A DNA stretch of 64,000 bases from Clostridium sp. chh4-2 (lineage in GTDB: Bacteria > Bacillota > Clostridia > Lachnospirales > Lachnospiraceae). Within the stretch, counting starts at the first letter, position 1, and every line of letters begins with the position of its first letter. The stretch lies in the NCBI RefSeq assembly GCF_002899675.1, contig NZ_PKUU01000017.1, positions 62,001 through 126,000 on the forward strand, written 5' to 3'. The position numbers and the translations under genes were made by a program. Shown in pieces: positions 27,701 through 42,700 of this stretch. The notes beneath the pieces were generated by a model. That model searched no databases and was not told the DNA's origin. It saw only the letters and a list, made by a program, of their open reading frames with translations.

Positions 27701-30700
27701 ATCAATGAATATACACAGGATACAGTTTCTTCAGGAGCTACGGGAGAAACTCCTAATTATAATTTGTCGAATAACACAGGTATTTTTGCCAAGGGATATT
27801 TCTACCGCCGTAAAGGTTATAACTTTATGCTAAATAAGGATATTCCTGAGATTCTTTGGATGAAGACCTATTTCAGAGACAGGATTGTAGTTCAGAGACC
27901 ACGTATGCAGGTGGATGCTTATTCCAAGTTCCAGGATAGGCAGAAATATATCACTCAGGATACGATACAAACCCCTGACAGCTATAACGGCGATTACATG
28001 AGACGCTGGATATATGAAAATAATACGGGAAATTCAGAGTATTATTATGGGGACTATAGAGGATATAATGCAGCCGATAACTATTTGTGGGCTCCGATGG
28101 GCAATACTCTGGATCTGGAAAAATACGACAGATACCAGCATCGTTTTGAGTTTGAATTCGGCAATTTCCAGCAGACGGAAGAAAAGCATTACTATACCTC
28201 CAGAAATATAGCCGGTTATGATAATGTTTCCGATATGCCACATCCGGTATTTACGGTTGACATCGATGTGGATAAGGAGAAAAAAGGATTCCTTACCAGC
28301 ATCGTGCACATTGACAATTTATTAGAATATGGAAAGAATCCGGTTCTCACTCTGTATGATGTGAACGGAGAAGAGAAGATTTACGATACCGCACGTCTGG
28401 AATCTATGATTGTGGAAAAGGACGGCGTCAAGGGAGCAGATATTGAGATTGACAAAGACTTCATATTGAAAAAGGTAGATGTTGCCTATGATAATTATGA
28501 AGGAAACAATACGGAATACTCCTTAAAGCGGAATAAGATGGTCTTCTACGGTATGCTGACCACATATGACGGAGCAGGCAGCAGCGCAACTGATTATGAA
28601 GCAAAAGGAATCGTAGCTGCCGGAACCATGAAGGCGGAAGATTATGATCCAAAATCCATAGTCGTGCAGAACGCTTATGCAAAACGTCAGGCGCGCTTTA
28701 CCCAGGCGGCTTCCCTGCCAATGCTGTCAATCTATGTAAAAGGCAATACCCTTGAGATGGATAAAGAGTCCATAGATAAAAAGCGCTGGACGACAGATTC
28801 CAGCGGAAGAGCAGTATATAACCAGTATGGTATCGGAGTTGCAAACAGTTCAATTGATGCCGAGGGAACATACTTCCAGGCGGTTATTGGAAACCACAGC
28901 CCATCCCATATCTATAATGGTAACCTGGTAGTAGACCTTCCAATCAGCCGTGATATGGATGGCAATGTAAAGGGATATGAACTGACGAAGATTGAATCCG
29001 ACACTTCATGGATCACCGTTACTACCCATAAATATATGGATGAGAATGGCCAGCAGGTTGAGGAACAGGGGCTTGATGCAGTAACCTTGTACCAGTTCGA
29101 CAGCGAAGATTATTATACAATCAAAGGTGAAGAACTGAAGAAATACATAACTGGAGGAAAATTGTCCATCCCTGCAGAAGTCTGGCTGGAACATGGAATT
29201 ACAAAACCTTCCAAAGTCGTATTTAAAGTGGATTTCTACCGTGCAAATACGAAATACCAGTGGGTAAATAAATATGGTTTGAGGGGACTTGACGATTCCA
29301 ATGCAGCTCCGGATAATCTCAGCAGCATGTATTTCTATGGACGGCCTACCGGATATGTCTTCACGGAGCTTCCGGGTGCAGCGGAGGATGATGAACCATC
29401 CTACCGTTTGGATACCAGAGAATTGAAGATGAAGATCAAATGGCAGGATACTCATGAAATGAAGAATTCCGAAGACGGAAATCCGAAACCGGTCATTGCA
29501 TCCGATGCGAGAGAAGCGTCACTGAAGATCGAGCCTCCGTCTCCTGAAGAAGATGTACTGGCAATCGGAAGCTACCGTTCTCATGAAACCGGCCGCCACG
29601 GCACGAACTATGCATCCGAGGGAGGTTCTCAGACCGGTATCGGAGCGATCACAAGAGTGCCGTTCGATTCCAATACATATCGTATGAACCTGATGAACAT
29701 TAACCGCAGAGACGCCATTCGGGTAGGTAATATGAGCAGTTCAACTGCCAGTTATGAAAATCCATATAAGAATATCTATATGAGCGAACCGGTTTTGGAT
29801 GTCACATTGGATTTGAGCAAGGATAAGAAGGATGAGATCAGCGGTTATGTGCTCCAGGAGATCAGATCGGATTCCGTATTTATGGAGAATATCAGAGATA
29901 GATGGAATGACGGAGAATATTCTCTGGAAAGCGTCACACTGTATGATTTCTCCTATGACCCGGATGTGGACAAAGACCCGGGTCCGGATAAAGTTTACGT
30001 GATCGAGGGAGATGAATTAAAGTCCTACATTAAGAGCGGTCTTCTGGTAATTCCGGCGAAGGCCTGGAATGATGAGTTATCTGATACCGGAGGAAAGGTG
30101 AAAAACCCATCCAGAGTTGTGATTAAAGCGGGATCTTATAAGTATACAACCGCCACGAATCCTTTTGAAAATGCAAATGGCAGCATCCGATTTATAGGAT
30201 ATCCTAATAACTACCTGTATGAGAAAGAGGGAGAAACTGCCTTCAATGCAAAACGTTACCTCAGAGCTTATGGCATATGGAAAGACGCATATGAAGAGCG
30301 TGCGGCTAAACTGGCTTCTCCGAGTCTGTCTCCTGCCCCGGTTAAATCCGATTATACAACCGATTCTCTCAGCGCTTATCTTCATCTGAACGCCAGTGAT
30401 CCGTATACTAATGCGGTGGCCTGGAGCGGCAGCACTCACTCGACAGACCGGGATCAGTATAACAATGTGACCCGTTGGGTGGCTACCACAGTTGGAGCCA
30501 AGAATACCAAATTCTGTATCGATGTAGGAAATGAAAGCCGGACCATGATTCAGGACGGCGGCAGAATACAGATCAATCTGCCAATAACCTATTCCTCTGA
30601 TGAGAAGAAGGTTAGCGGATATACGACGAATTCAATCTCTCTGAACGCTGCATTCCTAAATAATATCGGCTATGAAGAGATTGAGACAGAGAAGAGATAC

Positions 30701-33700
30701 AATATCCGATCCATCAGAATCGAAGATATTTCTTATAATAAGAATGATCCGGAGTATGCGGACGCATATGTAGAATTAAATGATTACGATGTGATCAGCA
30801 GCCTGTTTAAGAATGGACAGTTTATCTGGAACAGAATCGACGATAAGAAAGATCCGAATAACGGGTACTTCCTGTATGATACGGGCCATAAGGTGAAGGA
30901 TGTTAAGACAATTATCATCGAAGTGGATGAATACCGCAGAAATACTGCTAATGACAACAACACTGTGATTTATAGTAACGGTTATGACGGAGAAAGCTGT
31001 AAGACTGAGTATTATGATTATGGATGGCATTACCCGACCTATGTTCTGAATTGGAACGGTACGGTATGGTCCCAGAAAGAACCGCTTCCTGGAGTTAACG
31101 GTATTGCTCCGGACAATTTAGGTATGATTACTGTAGCAGGTACTCCGTCCGGATATGTATATACCAAGACTACGGAACCTGACGGTACCAATAAGTACAC
31201 GCCGAGCAACCAGTTGAAAGTGACCACAAGCTTTGAGGATCTGTGGGAAACCGACGTTAAGGGCAGTGCACATAAAGGAAGTAAAGAAGCAGATTACGGC
31301 TGGGCAAGAATGGATGTGGTTTCTTCCGCACCTACGATTGAGGCGGTGGCTTATCACGATGATACCCATTACGCCAACGATAAGACCCACAGCAAAGATA
31401 AGACCATTGAAAGTGCCATCGGCGCCAAGAAGTCAAGATATCAGCTGACTTTGGGAAATGACAGTGCGGCTACCATATTTGAAGGACGCCTCACAGCAAT
31501 TATGCCGACTTCCATTACACTTAACGGAGGGCCGGAAACAAACGGCGGCTTTATCCTCAGCAAGATTACTTCTGACGATAAATTCCTGAAGAATATTGGA
31601 CAGAGGGATGACGACGGAAATCTTCTGTGGCAGGATTACTACTATACAGGTATCAGAAAACTCCGTTTTGTAGAGCGTGATAAAACGCCGGAAGACGAAG
31701 AAGACGAGATTAAATATGTAGAATACCTGTTTGAAGATCCAATCGATACCGCTTCCATGTCCGATGCGGAAAGAGAAGAAGCAGAAGAAGAAAATGCAAA
31801 ACGGAAAAAAGCCAACAAGGTACTGTCCGAGTTTATAAAGGATGGAACCTTGGAAATTCCTGATACCGCATGGAAAGATCTGATTCCGGATGTGGGAACC
31901 GTAGAGATTACGGTAGATGAGTATAAACCTAACGGCAACTATAAAGTGGCAAATACGACTCCTACCAACCTTTCCAAACTGCAGTTCTGGGGAAGTCCGG
32001 ACGGATATCTTTATGATTTGACGGACGGCAAAGACGAGAACGGCCAGGATATAAAGATCTATAATAAGAATACAAACTTAAAGATTAATGCGGCGTGGGC
32101 GGATGCTTTCGAGCTGGAAGCAAATCCCAAGTCTGAGACGGCCAAGAAAGAAGATTATTCTGTTTTAAAACTGCAGAAATCTGAGCCTTATATGTATGTA
32201 CAGGCATGGGATACACAGCGGGGAGGCACTTACCAGAATGCCGGATATAACACCAATGCAGTTGTGAATACCAGTATGGATGCAAAGCAGACTTTCTATG
32301 AACTGCTTTTGAGAAATAAGAGCATCGGAGCAGTGGCAGGCGGTCAGGTGGTTATCGATATACCTGTATCCGAAACACCGGAAATAAAGGACATTGACGG
32401 CAGAGTTGCAATTGAAAAGGGCACGATTCAGGGATATGCAGCAGATGCTATCACCTCTTATCAGCCAAAGAGCGGTGCAGTCAGCAACTTTATTCCTTAT
32501 ATTACATCGGATGTTCAAGTGAAGGAACTGGATGAAAATGGTGAACCGGTTATTGTGATAAAGAAACAGATCAATCTGAAACGGATTGAAATTCGCGATT
32601 ACCGTGTTAAGGATGTAGAACAGTATAACAGCCAGGGGCAGATAACCAGTGAATATCAGACCGCATTGGATCAGGGACTGATCGTAGTATTTGATGATAC
32701 AGACGGTTTGCTGGATCATAAAGACAGTGAGATGGATTTTACATCAGAGCTTGCGGATATTAAACTGGAAAACCTGATTAAAACAACTGTCACAGGTGTG
32801 AAATACCTGGATATTCCGAAAGAAGCATGGAATGACGGCAACAAGGATAATAACCGCCGCAATATTCTCTATCCGGCTAAAGTGATTATCGATATGAAGA
32901 ACTATGAAGGAAAGCCGAGAACTGAGGATGCGGAAACTATCAGGGATTCCGCGTTGTTTGTTAAAGGTGTTCCTAATGGGTACCTGTTTGATCTGGACGG
33001 TGAAGTTCTGAAGGTTAACCGGAATCTGAAGCTGAATGCCAGCTTTGAAGATACCTATGAATCTGAGATCAATCTGTATGAGCTTTCCATTCTTAAACCG
33101 GATGCAACGGCAGATGAGAAGGAAGCGAAAAAACACAGAAGATCAGGCTTTGCTACGTTAGCTATTACACCGTCTGATCCTCAGATGCAGATTCAGGCAT
33201 GGGATACGCAGCGCGGTTCCGCCTATGAAAAATCAGGCTATAACAGCGCAAATGTGGTGGAAACCAGTCTGGATGCAGAGCAGACCTTCTACGAACTGGT
33301 TTTACGGAACCAAAGCATTGGCAGAGTAAGCGGCGGTGAAGTTGTGATTGATGTACCGCTTTCCATGACGCCGGAGATCAAGGATATTGACGGACGTATT
33401 GCAATTGAGAAGAATCATATTCAGGGATATGCGGTAGAATCCATCGGTTCTTACCATCCTGAGAACGGAACTGTCAACAATTTTATTCCTTATATTACAA
33501 GGGATGTAGAAGTTGTAGCCACGGATTCCAATGGAACGCCGGTGACTGTAACGAAAAAAGAAATCGGACTAGAAAGAATCGAAATCCGGGATTACCGGGT
33601 AAAAGATATCAAACGGTACGATGCAGACGGTAAGGAAACGGATGAATATAAGGCTGCTTTGGATCAGGGTCTGATTGTAGTATTGGATGATACAGAGGGA

Positions 33701-36700
33701 TTGATCGACCATCATGATACAGGTAAGAATGTCACGAAAGAAGATATTGATATTAAACTTGCGGATCTGATTAAGACTACGGCAAGTGGTGTTAAATATC
33801 TGGATATTCCGGATAGTGTCTGGGATGACCGGAACAATTTAAATAACAGCCGTAATGTGTCCTATCCGGCTAAAGTGATTATAAGCCTGAAAGAGTACCA
33901 AGGCAAAAATTCACCGGGTGATTACTATTATTCCAGAGATTCCATCCTGTATGTTAAGGGAACGCCTGACGGTTATCTGTTCGAATCGGATGGAGAAAAC
34001 CTGAGGATGAACCGGGATCTGAAATTGAGAGCCAGCTTTGAAGATAAGTATGAGACGAATATTAATCTTTATAACCAGTCTCTGACTAATCCGAATGCAA
34101 CGGCCGAAGAGAGAGAAAGCGTGCGTTACAGACGAAACGGATACGCAACGCTGAGAGCTGTGGCATCAGATCCTAGGGCACTGGTTCAGGCATGGGATAC
34201 TGCCAGAAAATCAGGGCCGAACGGAGGCTATAATGATTCCATCAGCATTGTGGAAACAGGTCTGGATGCACAAAATACGTTCTACGAAGTGCTTTTGAGA
34301 AATCAGAGCATTGGCAACGTAAAGAACGGCGAAACAATTATAGATATTCCATTGTCCACGACTCCGGAGATCAAGGATCAGGCGGGACGCGTGCTGATTC
34401 AGAGAGGCACGATACAGGGATATCAGGTTTCGAGCTTCAGTTCTGTCAATCCGCAGACAAAGGCTATAAGCAACTTCATCAGCCGGATTACATCCAATGT
34501 GGTGATCGAATCACGGGATGAGGAAGGCAATCTGGTGAAGACGGTTAAGCCTAAGATCGATTTGGATCGTGTGGAGATCCGTGATTTCAGAGTTAAAGAC
34601 GTGAGCCGGTTTGACGGAAACGGAATTGTGACCAAAGAATATCAGGATGCGGTGGATAAAGGTCTGATTATGGTCATTGACGATAAGGAAGGTTTGATAG
34701 ACCATAAGGATACGCCGGTAAAATTTGAAGAAAGAGATATTCATATTAAACTTGCCGACTTGATAAAGACTACTGATACGGGAGTGAAGTATCTGAATAT
34801 ACCTCAGTCAGTTTGGGATGACAGCCGATATGCGGACAAGGAACGCAATATCATTTATCCGGCCAAGATCATTATCGAAACATCCAAATACGATGGTAAG
34901 AATACAAAGGCTGAAAGCGCCAGCTTCCGTGATTCCGCACTGTTCGTTAAAGGAATCCCTAACGGATATCTATATGAAGAGGACGGAAAAGATTATCTGA
35001 AGGCTAACCGGGATCTGAAACTGAAAGCCAGCTTTGAAGACACCTATGAGACTAATATGAAGCTGTATGAACTGTCGGTTATTAATCCGAATGCCGACGA
35101 AGAAGCAAGGCAAGATATGCGCCATCGCAACAGCGGCGGCGGAACTCTCAGAATCCTGCCTGCTAAGCCATATATGCTGATGGAAGGACATAACAATGTA
35201 GATAACTACAATTATGTCCAGAATTCAAAGGTTTACATAGGAAAGGACAATGATTACCGGGCAACCATAGGTAATGACAGCCCAAGCTATATGCGGGGAG
35301 GCGAATTTGTATTCGATCTTCCTTTGGGCCAGATCCCTGATGAGGTAACGGCTACCGGATTCAGACTGGAACACATGATCTCAGATCCGAATTTCATCAA
35401 ACAGATCACCCATGACAGGATTGTTCCTGCGTTGGATGAAGAGGGAAATTACCAGTTTGATGAGGATGGTAATATAATTTACAAGGCTGAAGAAGTAATT
35501 GACATCCAGACGATTGATATCTATGATTACCGGGCACCGGAAATCGCCCAGACATATGCACTTTGGACTCCTGGTGAGGAGAACGGCTGGGACAGCATCA
35601 ATAAGAAGATTGTCAAGTACAAGTCTGACGGTAGTTTAACTGAGATATTCAAACTGCTGGTATTCAATGGTATGATAGTTTCTTACTCTGATACGGAAGG
35701 ACTCACAGATTTTGTTCATGATAAGACTCTGGAGGAGATTATTGCTGAACAGAGAAAAGCTTATGTCGACAGTTTGACCGGATTGAGTGATGAGGATAAG
35801 GAATATGCTGCAGAACAGTTTGGGGATGCTGACGCTGAATTTATAATCAGCGACTTTATTCAGAAGAACGATGCAGACGAATTAATCCTTGATATTCCTA
35901 AGGCCGCATGGGGAAGAGGAATTTCTCAGCAAAAGGTTGAGGTGGCATCCGATTCCAATGCAGCGAGAGAAGATCAGGAAGAGATTGAAACTGAGTATGA
36001 GGACAGGAAGAAATATGTAGATAATGTAGGCAAGATCGTTATCGAAGTGGGACGGTATAAGGAAAATACCTTCTACAATGATAACCTGGCGCCTGGTATC
36101 ACTCAGAGGTATTCCAACCGCAGTCTCATGTACTTCCAGGGTAATCCGAACGGATTCCTGTATGAATATGAAAAGAACGACGACACCTGGAAACCATTAC
36201 ATAAAGAAGCTCTTCCTTCCGACGGAAAGTTGAGAGATACGGCGGAGCAGGCGATGGTGAAAGGGGACTGGTCCAATCCGCTTAGCATTCTGGATCTTTC
36301 CTATCTGGAGAAGATGAGTACGGGCGTCATGAATCTGGCCCGGTCAGGTCCGTCCAACCCAAGCGTTGACGGATTGGCGGTTAAGGATAACTATAATCCT
36401 AAATATCCCAATAGCCCGACTCGTCTGTATGATGGAGCAAAGACCACACTTACCATATCCAATGACCAGAAGCAGGGGCTCAGCTACCAATACCGTTTGG
36501 GCAATACCAGCGAAAGTATTATGTCCAGACCAACATTTACCGTAACCTTCCCGATTAACAGCAACGTGGAAGGGGATAATGCCACTAAGACGGCGGTAGA
36601 AGCCGGAAGAGGATTCCATCTGAATACGATCCGGATTGATAAGAAACTCTTCTACAGTCCGAATATGTTCTATGGCGTTAAAGTGCTGAATGAGGCTGAC

Positions 36701-39700
36701 AGGAACTATAATAATTTAACGGAGATCAGAACGATCCGTCTTATTGACCGGAATAACACCTGGTATGATGAAAAAACTAAAAAGACGTATCCGCTTGAAT
36801 ACACCATCAGCCAGCAGGATATTATGGCCGCAATGCTTGCGTACCATAATGAAAAATACGGCATTTCCACTGCAAGCAATGCAATTCCGAATCAGCCGTC
36901 CATCGGAAACGATGCGATGACCAATTCAGAACGAAAGCAGCACGGAAAGATGTATGTGGATGAAAACGGCGATCTGATGATTCCGAGAAGCGTTTGGTAT
37001 GCATCCCAGAAAACCGATTTGGAAGGCAATCCGGTAGAAGACACCTGCTGGATCGACGACGACGGTTATTTATACATGGAGAATAAAGATTGGTTTGGGG
37101 AGTTAGACGGAACCTACCGGAAACTGGGCACTAAAATTGATTTCAGGGAATACAAATCCGAATGGGATTATGTATATACCGATCAGAATAAGGAACAGAT
37201 TGAGGAAGTAACGGATGTTCTGCTGAAACCGCAGACGGCCTCCATGTCGGATGCCACTAAGGGCGGACGGCTGAAGAAAGTGATTTATTACTCCTATCCG
37301 GATAAGGATCAGGTAAAAGATGTTTATCAGATTATTATAGAGTTTAACTCCTTTGATAACAGTGTTACCGGAAACGATAGGGGAATCCTCCAGTTCTATG
37401 GAACGATCGACCGCTATGCAGATGATGTGACCCGCCAGGATTACTGGAATGTATCCAATATCAATAACAAGATGACCGCTCCGGCCACATTTGTGGATCA
37501 TCCGGCAGGAATGCCTGATGTGAACTTGAATTCCGACTCCAGCAGTCCGACCTTTATCATCAAAGAATCCAGGCCGGTAGTACACGCTGATTTGAAGTTC
37601 TATGAGCGCGATATCTATACAAAGGATCACAGCTCTTTATGGACGAACACCTGGGTGGGTAATTCCCTGGTGCCGATTGACAAAAATGAGAAATGGACCG
37701 TTATCCCGTATGGTCGGGAGTTCCAGGTGATTTACCGCCTGACAAACGACAGTATTTCATCCAGTGAAAACTTCCATTTTGAATTTGTTCCGCAGATTAC
37801 GCCAAGAACGGAAGTCGGAACCGTGGATAAGATTCTCAATGCTGTAACCGGATCAGAAACGGATACCACAGAGGATAACCGAGGTTTCCATACGTTAGAT
37901 GTGATTCTGAGAAAAGAACTCTTAGATTCTGCGGTCTTTGACCGGGTTGTAATCTATGATAAGGATGATTCGGATAAATACATTATCATCCGCAATGCTC
38001 ATAACAACGCAGGAGAAGATCAGTATCCTGAGGGAGAATATCCATATGCTTCTATGTCGGATGGACTGGAAGATATGCCGATGCCGCCTGTGGATTTCGG
38101 CGATTTAGATGATGACGGAGGATTTTCCGTTGATGTTCCTACACCGGCACGCTGGATAGTGGAATATCACGGCAATAAATTTACCGGAGATGATTGGAAC
38201 GATAAAGATAAGGAAACAGAAGAAGGTGAGCAGGCCGGTGATGAATCAGCACCGGAAGAAGAAAAAGATTTAAGAATTAAGACTCTGCATCCGGTTACTG
38301 AAGAGGATGCCGAAACTTACAAGAATAGTAATCCTTATTCCGTGGCAGAAGGCGTTTATGAGCTGCGGGAAGGCGATGTGGTAATCCCAAGAGATGTAAT
38401 TGTTAAATGGGGCGAAATCCAGAACGTTGGACGTATAACCATTGAAGGAACCAGCTTTAAACCTATGAGGAATCCTGACGGAGATTTGAATAAGCGGGAT
38501 GATGCAGGATCGGTCGGCTCACTGCCATCTGTAGAGAAAGAAAGTGATGTGGACCCGAATCAGGCAGTTATCTTTGTAGGTATGTCCGATACAAACCTGG
38601 AATATGCCGACGCGAAGAGCATAACGAGCACCTGGGGTTATTTCAGAAACTTCCTGTATGGACGCGATTATAACCAGGTATATGGCACACCTGATATTTC
38701 AGAACCGGATACGAAGATTGAAAAGGACAAAGACAATGTGAAGCTGGAGAGGGAAGATGATGACACGACCCACATCTTTACACCAAAATTGTTCTTTGAC
38801 AGCAAGATTAGCGCGGTATTTAAAGACAGCGATGATCCGTCCCTCAGATTTGACGATGAAACAGTTTCCGATGTTTGGGGAACCGGACGTCTGGTGAGAG
38901 ATGATTTGCAGTATCAGCATCCTGCCTGTCTTGCAAGGGAATATGGCTTGGATGCCCGTTATGATGAACCTGCATCAGCGGCTAGAAATCATTATGGATC
39001 TAATTACTCCGGCCAGAGTTTCAATGTAAATTATGGCGGGACGAGCAGCCATCATTATTGGGGAGGAAACTTATACGGATATGGAGGATACACAGATAAT
39101 CTGCTGAATGGCGGTGCAGGAACAGAGAATAAGAATACAGGTTACAGGAGATATGACCATTACTATCAGGATAACAATGTGCTGACAGTAGGCTATAAAG
39201 CGATAGCCAGCTATACGGTGGATTTCCAGCAATGGGCACAGACTTCCTGGGATACCAATTCTACAAATTATGCAACACCAATACCTTATGCTACGTCAGG
39301 AAGCAGCAATTACTCCTATCAGGATATTTCAAAGATTAATTATCTGCGCGGACAGCATTCGGATAATATGGCGGTACAACCTCAGGATCTGAGTGCAGCA
39401 GCGGATATTACCATGAAGATTGATCTTCCTGTAGACGGATTTGACGCTTACTATGTTAAATTACGTCCTGCATTGAGGCCATTTGTCAATAGTGTAACTG
39501 TGGAGTATGTAACCTATGGCGGAGGATCGGCATTTGACGATCTAGTTATTAATGCTAGAGAAACCAATGTCAGCGAGGGTTCAGGCGGATGGCGCGGAAA
39601 TGCGGCGAATGCAAATGCGTCCGAGTATTTGAAATCTGAGACATCTTTCCATGCAGGCTTTGAGCCAGATCAGTTTGATACAACCGGTAAGAAGATTAAA

Positions 39701-42700
39701 TCCGGAGACAACAAGATTATTGATAACTCCGGCAAACTAATTGATTATACATTGATGACGAAATCTTCGGAAAGCTATTTGACTGAGGATATGGCAAAAG
39801 ATGGAAACGGCACTATGTGGTGGAGAATCGGTTTAGCCGATACCAATCGTTATAACTTTAAAGACGATATAGATCTTTCTACTATGTCGGATGCTCTTCC
39901 GGGTGATGATTATAATCCTCAGCAGACAGAGTTTGGTTATGACCATGCGACTCCATATTACAGGCCGCCATCAATTAATGTAACTAAGGGTGATATTAAA
40001 TCTGTAACTATCCATATGAGCATTAATCAGGACCCGGCGGCGTTAAACAGCTCCGACCAGTGGCAGAGGCTTTTGGCAGATGAGGGAACCTGGTATGAGG
40101 AATGGATCGATTCTCAGGCTGCAAGAGATGACCTGGATACTACTTGGTGGAAAGCTATGGGACAGAGCAGTTATGAAGCATCCAATTACAATCAGGTTCA
40201 TCCCGGCAAGATTAATCTCAACTCAAAAGTGAAACAGGATACCAGACATTCCATTGAGATTACAGGAAGAATGATCAAATTAGGGCAGCAGGAGGCCAAT
40301 TTAACCACTTCTATAGAACTTGGCAAACAGTTTGACAACCGGAATGAGAATGAAATTCTGGAAGAGGATAGGGATGCACTAGTTGGAAAATTGATGGTAG
40401 ATCCGGAAAACAGGGTATCTAAGCCAAGAAGAGATACCGGTGTAAAAGCCGGGGATACATTGGCTGACAGTTCTAAAGCTTCATCTGCACAGGAACATCT
40501 GCAGAGCAACTGGTCATATCGCAGATATTATAATTATTTCACTCATACGGTCAATGAAGGCGGTAGAAGCTTCTGGGATGAGGGTACGGTACTACGCTGT
40601 TATCATGGAGATATTCGACATGGTTATTATGCTCAATATTACTACTGCACCTCTTACCAGCATTGGGATGAGTGGCACAGCAGGTATCTGAGAGATCGGG
40701 CAATCATCAATGTTAAGAATGCGGATAATCTGTTAGATGTAGGAATCGGAGATGGAAACGGATATGTCCGTGATGCTGATGGAGATCCGGTACGTGACGC
40801 CAAGGGAAGCTTGGTAATTAATAACAGCAGCCTTGACAATAAGTGGTATGACAGTTCTGTATGGAATGATTCTTATACGACAACGTATGCCGGATTAAAG
40901 AACATGGCCAACTATAATGATTTAAGACCATATACATTAAAGATCGGCCAAGTGGCTCACCCGAACAGTGTTGAGAAGAGCCATACCTATATTCCGGGAT
41001 GGGAATCCTACTGGAAGGGAGGCTTTACAGCAGCATATCAGGGAGCCTACAAGGAATGTAATCATCTGCATTACTACACTTCGAGCAGTGGTTATTATTA
41101 CTGTGGCAATACAAGCTATTGGTTCCTCTACATCAGGAATTATGCTCCGGTCGAGACAATGAAGATGTACGATGAGTGGGCAGGCAAGTTCTCCCATATC
41201 GACCGCGTAGAAATCGAAGACACTCTTCCGGCCATTACAAGGGAAGACGGATGGTACAAGGGCTTCTTCAGCAGATATCTGGAAGTTGCTCCAAGTATGA
41301 TCCCATATGTGGAATCCGTAACTGTTGAACTAGAAACCAGAAACACTGACGGAACCGTATCCACAAGAACCGTAAAAGTTCCGAGAGGTGCTATTTATGG
41401 CAACACGCAGAAACACAGTGTAGAACCTGGATCCAATCCGAGGGCGCGGGGCAGCATTTCCTTATTCAGCGCAGCAGTTCCGGGTGATGGAGTAGACGTG
41501 GATGAAGAAGGCAATCCGATCATCATGCCAGGCGTGTCAGAAACTTATAATAAGGCCGGCGCAGGAAAGATTTATTTCCACTATGATGATATGAGAACTG
41601 ATCTGACCAACATGACCGCTACCCAGAGCAATGCATTGCTGGCAGGAGACGATATCACGGAAGTGATGTCCAATGATGAATTTAACGATTCCATCGTGGC
41701 AGCTACCAATGTGATCGAGGTGAAGAAAAACGAATATCCTGTAAAGGTTACCTTTACCGCTGTGAATATACCTGGAAATGGTGATAACGCCAGTGAGTTT
41801 AACGGTGTGCACAGAGACGATAATGGTGCGGCTCCGGACTTCTATATCTGGGGTAATATAAATGATATCATTGTTGATTACTATGAACCGGCTCACGATA
41901 TTTGGAAGAGCTATGACAGCAACAGATTTTTAACCGGCGGCAGTGCATGGACGACCGCTCAGGTACAGCAGGAGCGTTCTAATGTAATTAAAAACCGCAT
42001 GAAGAATCTCAGCGCAGAGCCGAGCAAGGTGAACAGCGTACAGGCCAAGTTCTATAAGACCGCTTATAATAAGATGATCAGTGAACCGATGTCTTCTGAA
42101 GAATTCATCAACAGAAACTTCTGGGGATTTGATAACGAGGATAAGGATGAGAAATATAAGCTGGGCGCACCTATAGTTAAGAACGATGATGCATACTGGT
42201 GGGCTGATTATGTTCAGCCGGCTGCTAAAGTCAACATCGATACCATGGATGATCCGGAGATGACACGGGTATACGACTTTGCAGGTGATAATAAGTCGCC
42301 TATGAAGCTGCGTTACCGTATCTGGGCTGAAAACACTACCAAGAAGCAGAACCGCTACCTGACCAATGCGGATGGCAGCAATAAACTGGATCCTGAAGGG
42401 AATCCAATCAAGAATCCGGAATACGAGAATACGGCTTATTATAAAGATATGAACTATGTCAATGATCTTCCTGACGGATACCGTCTGGAGAAGATCTGGA
42501 TACCGGCACAGTTTATCGATAAGGGACCGTATGACGATTATAGCTTTGAGGCGGACCGCCTGAATCTGACTATGGGTAAATTAGTGAAGATAGAGGGTGG
42601 AACCAGTGTCGGTAACAAGCGGGAATACAAGGTTGTTCCTGATCCGGATACGCAAGTGGAACTTCTTAAAGTGAGAGAAGACACCGAAGAAACGGAAGGA

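Noticed and set aside
31700..35200. CRISPR or microsatellite array, suggested by the regular period
   Set aside because: The 993-bp period is far too long, lies fully inside a coding frame and reflects protein modules.
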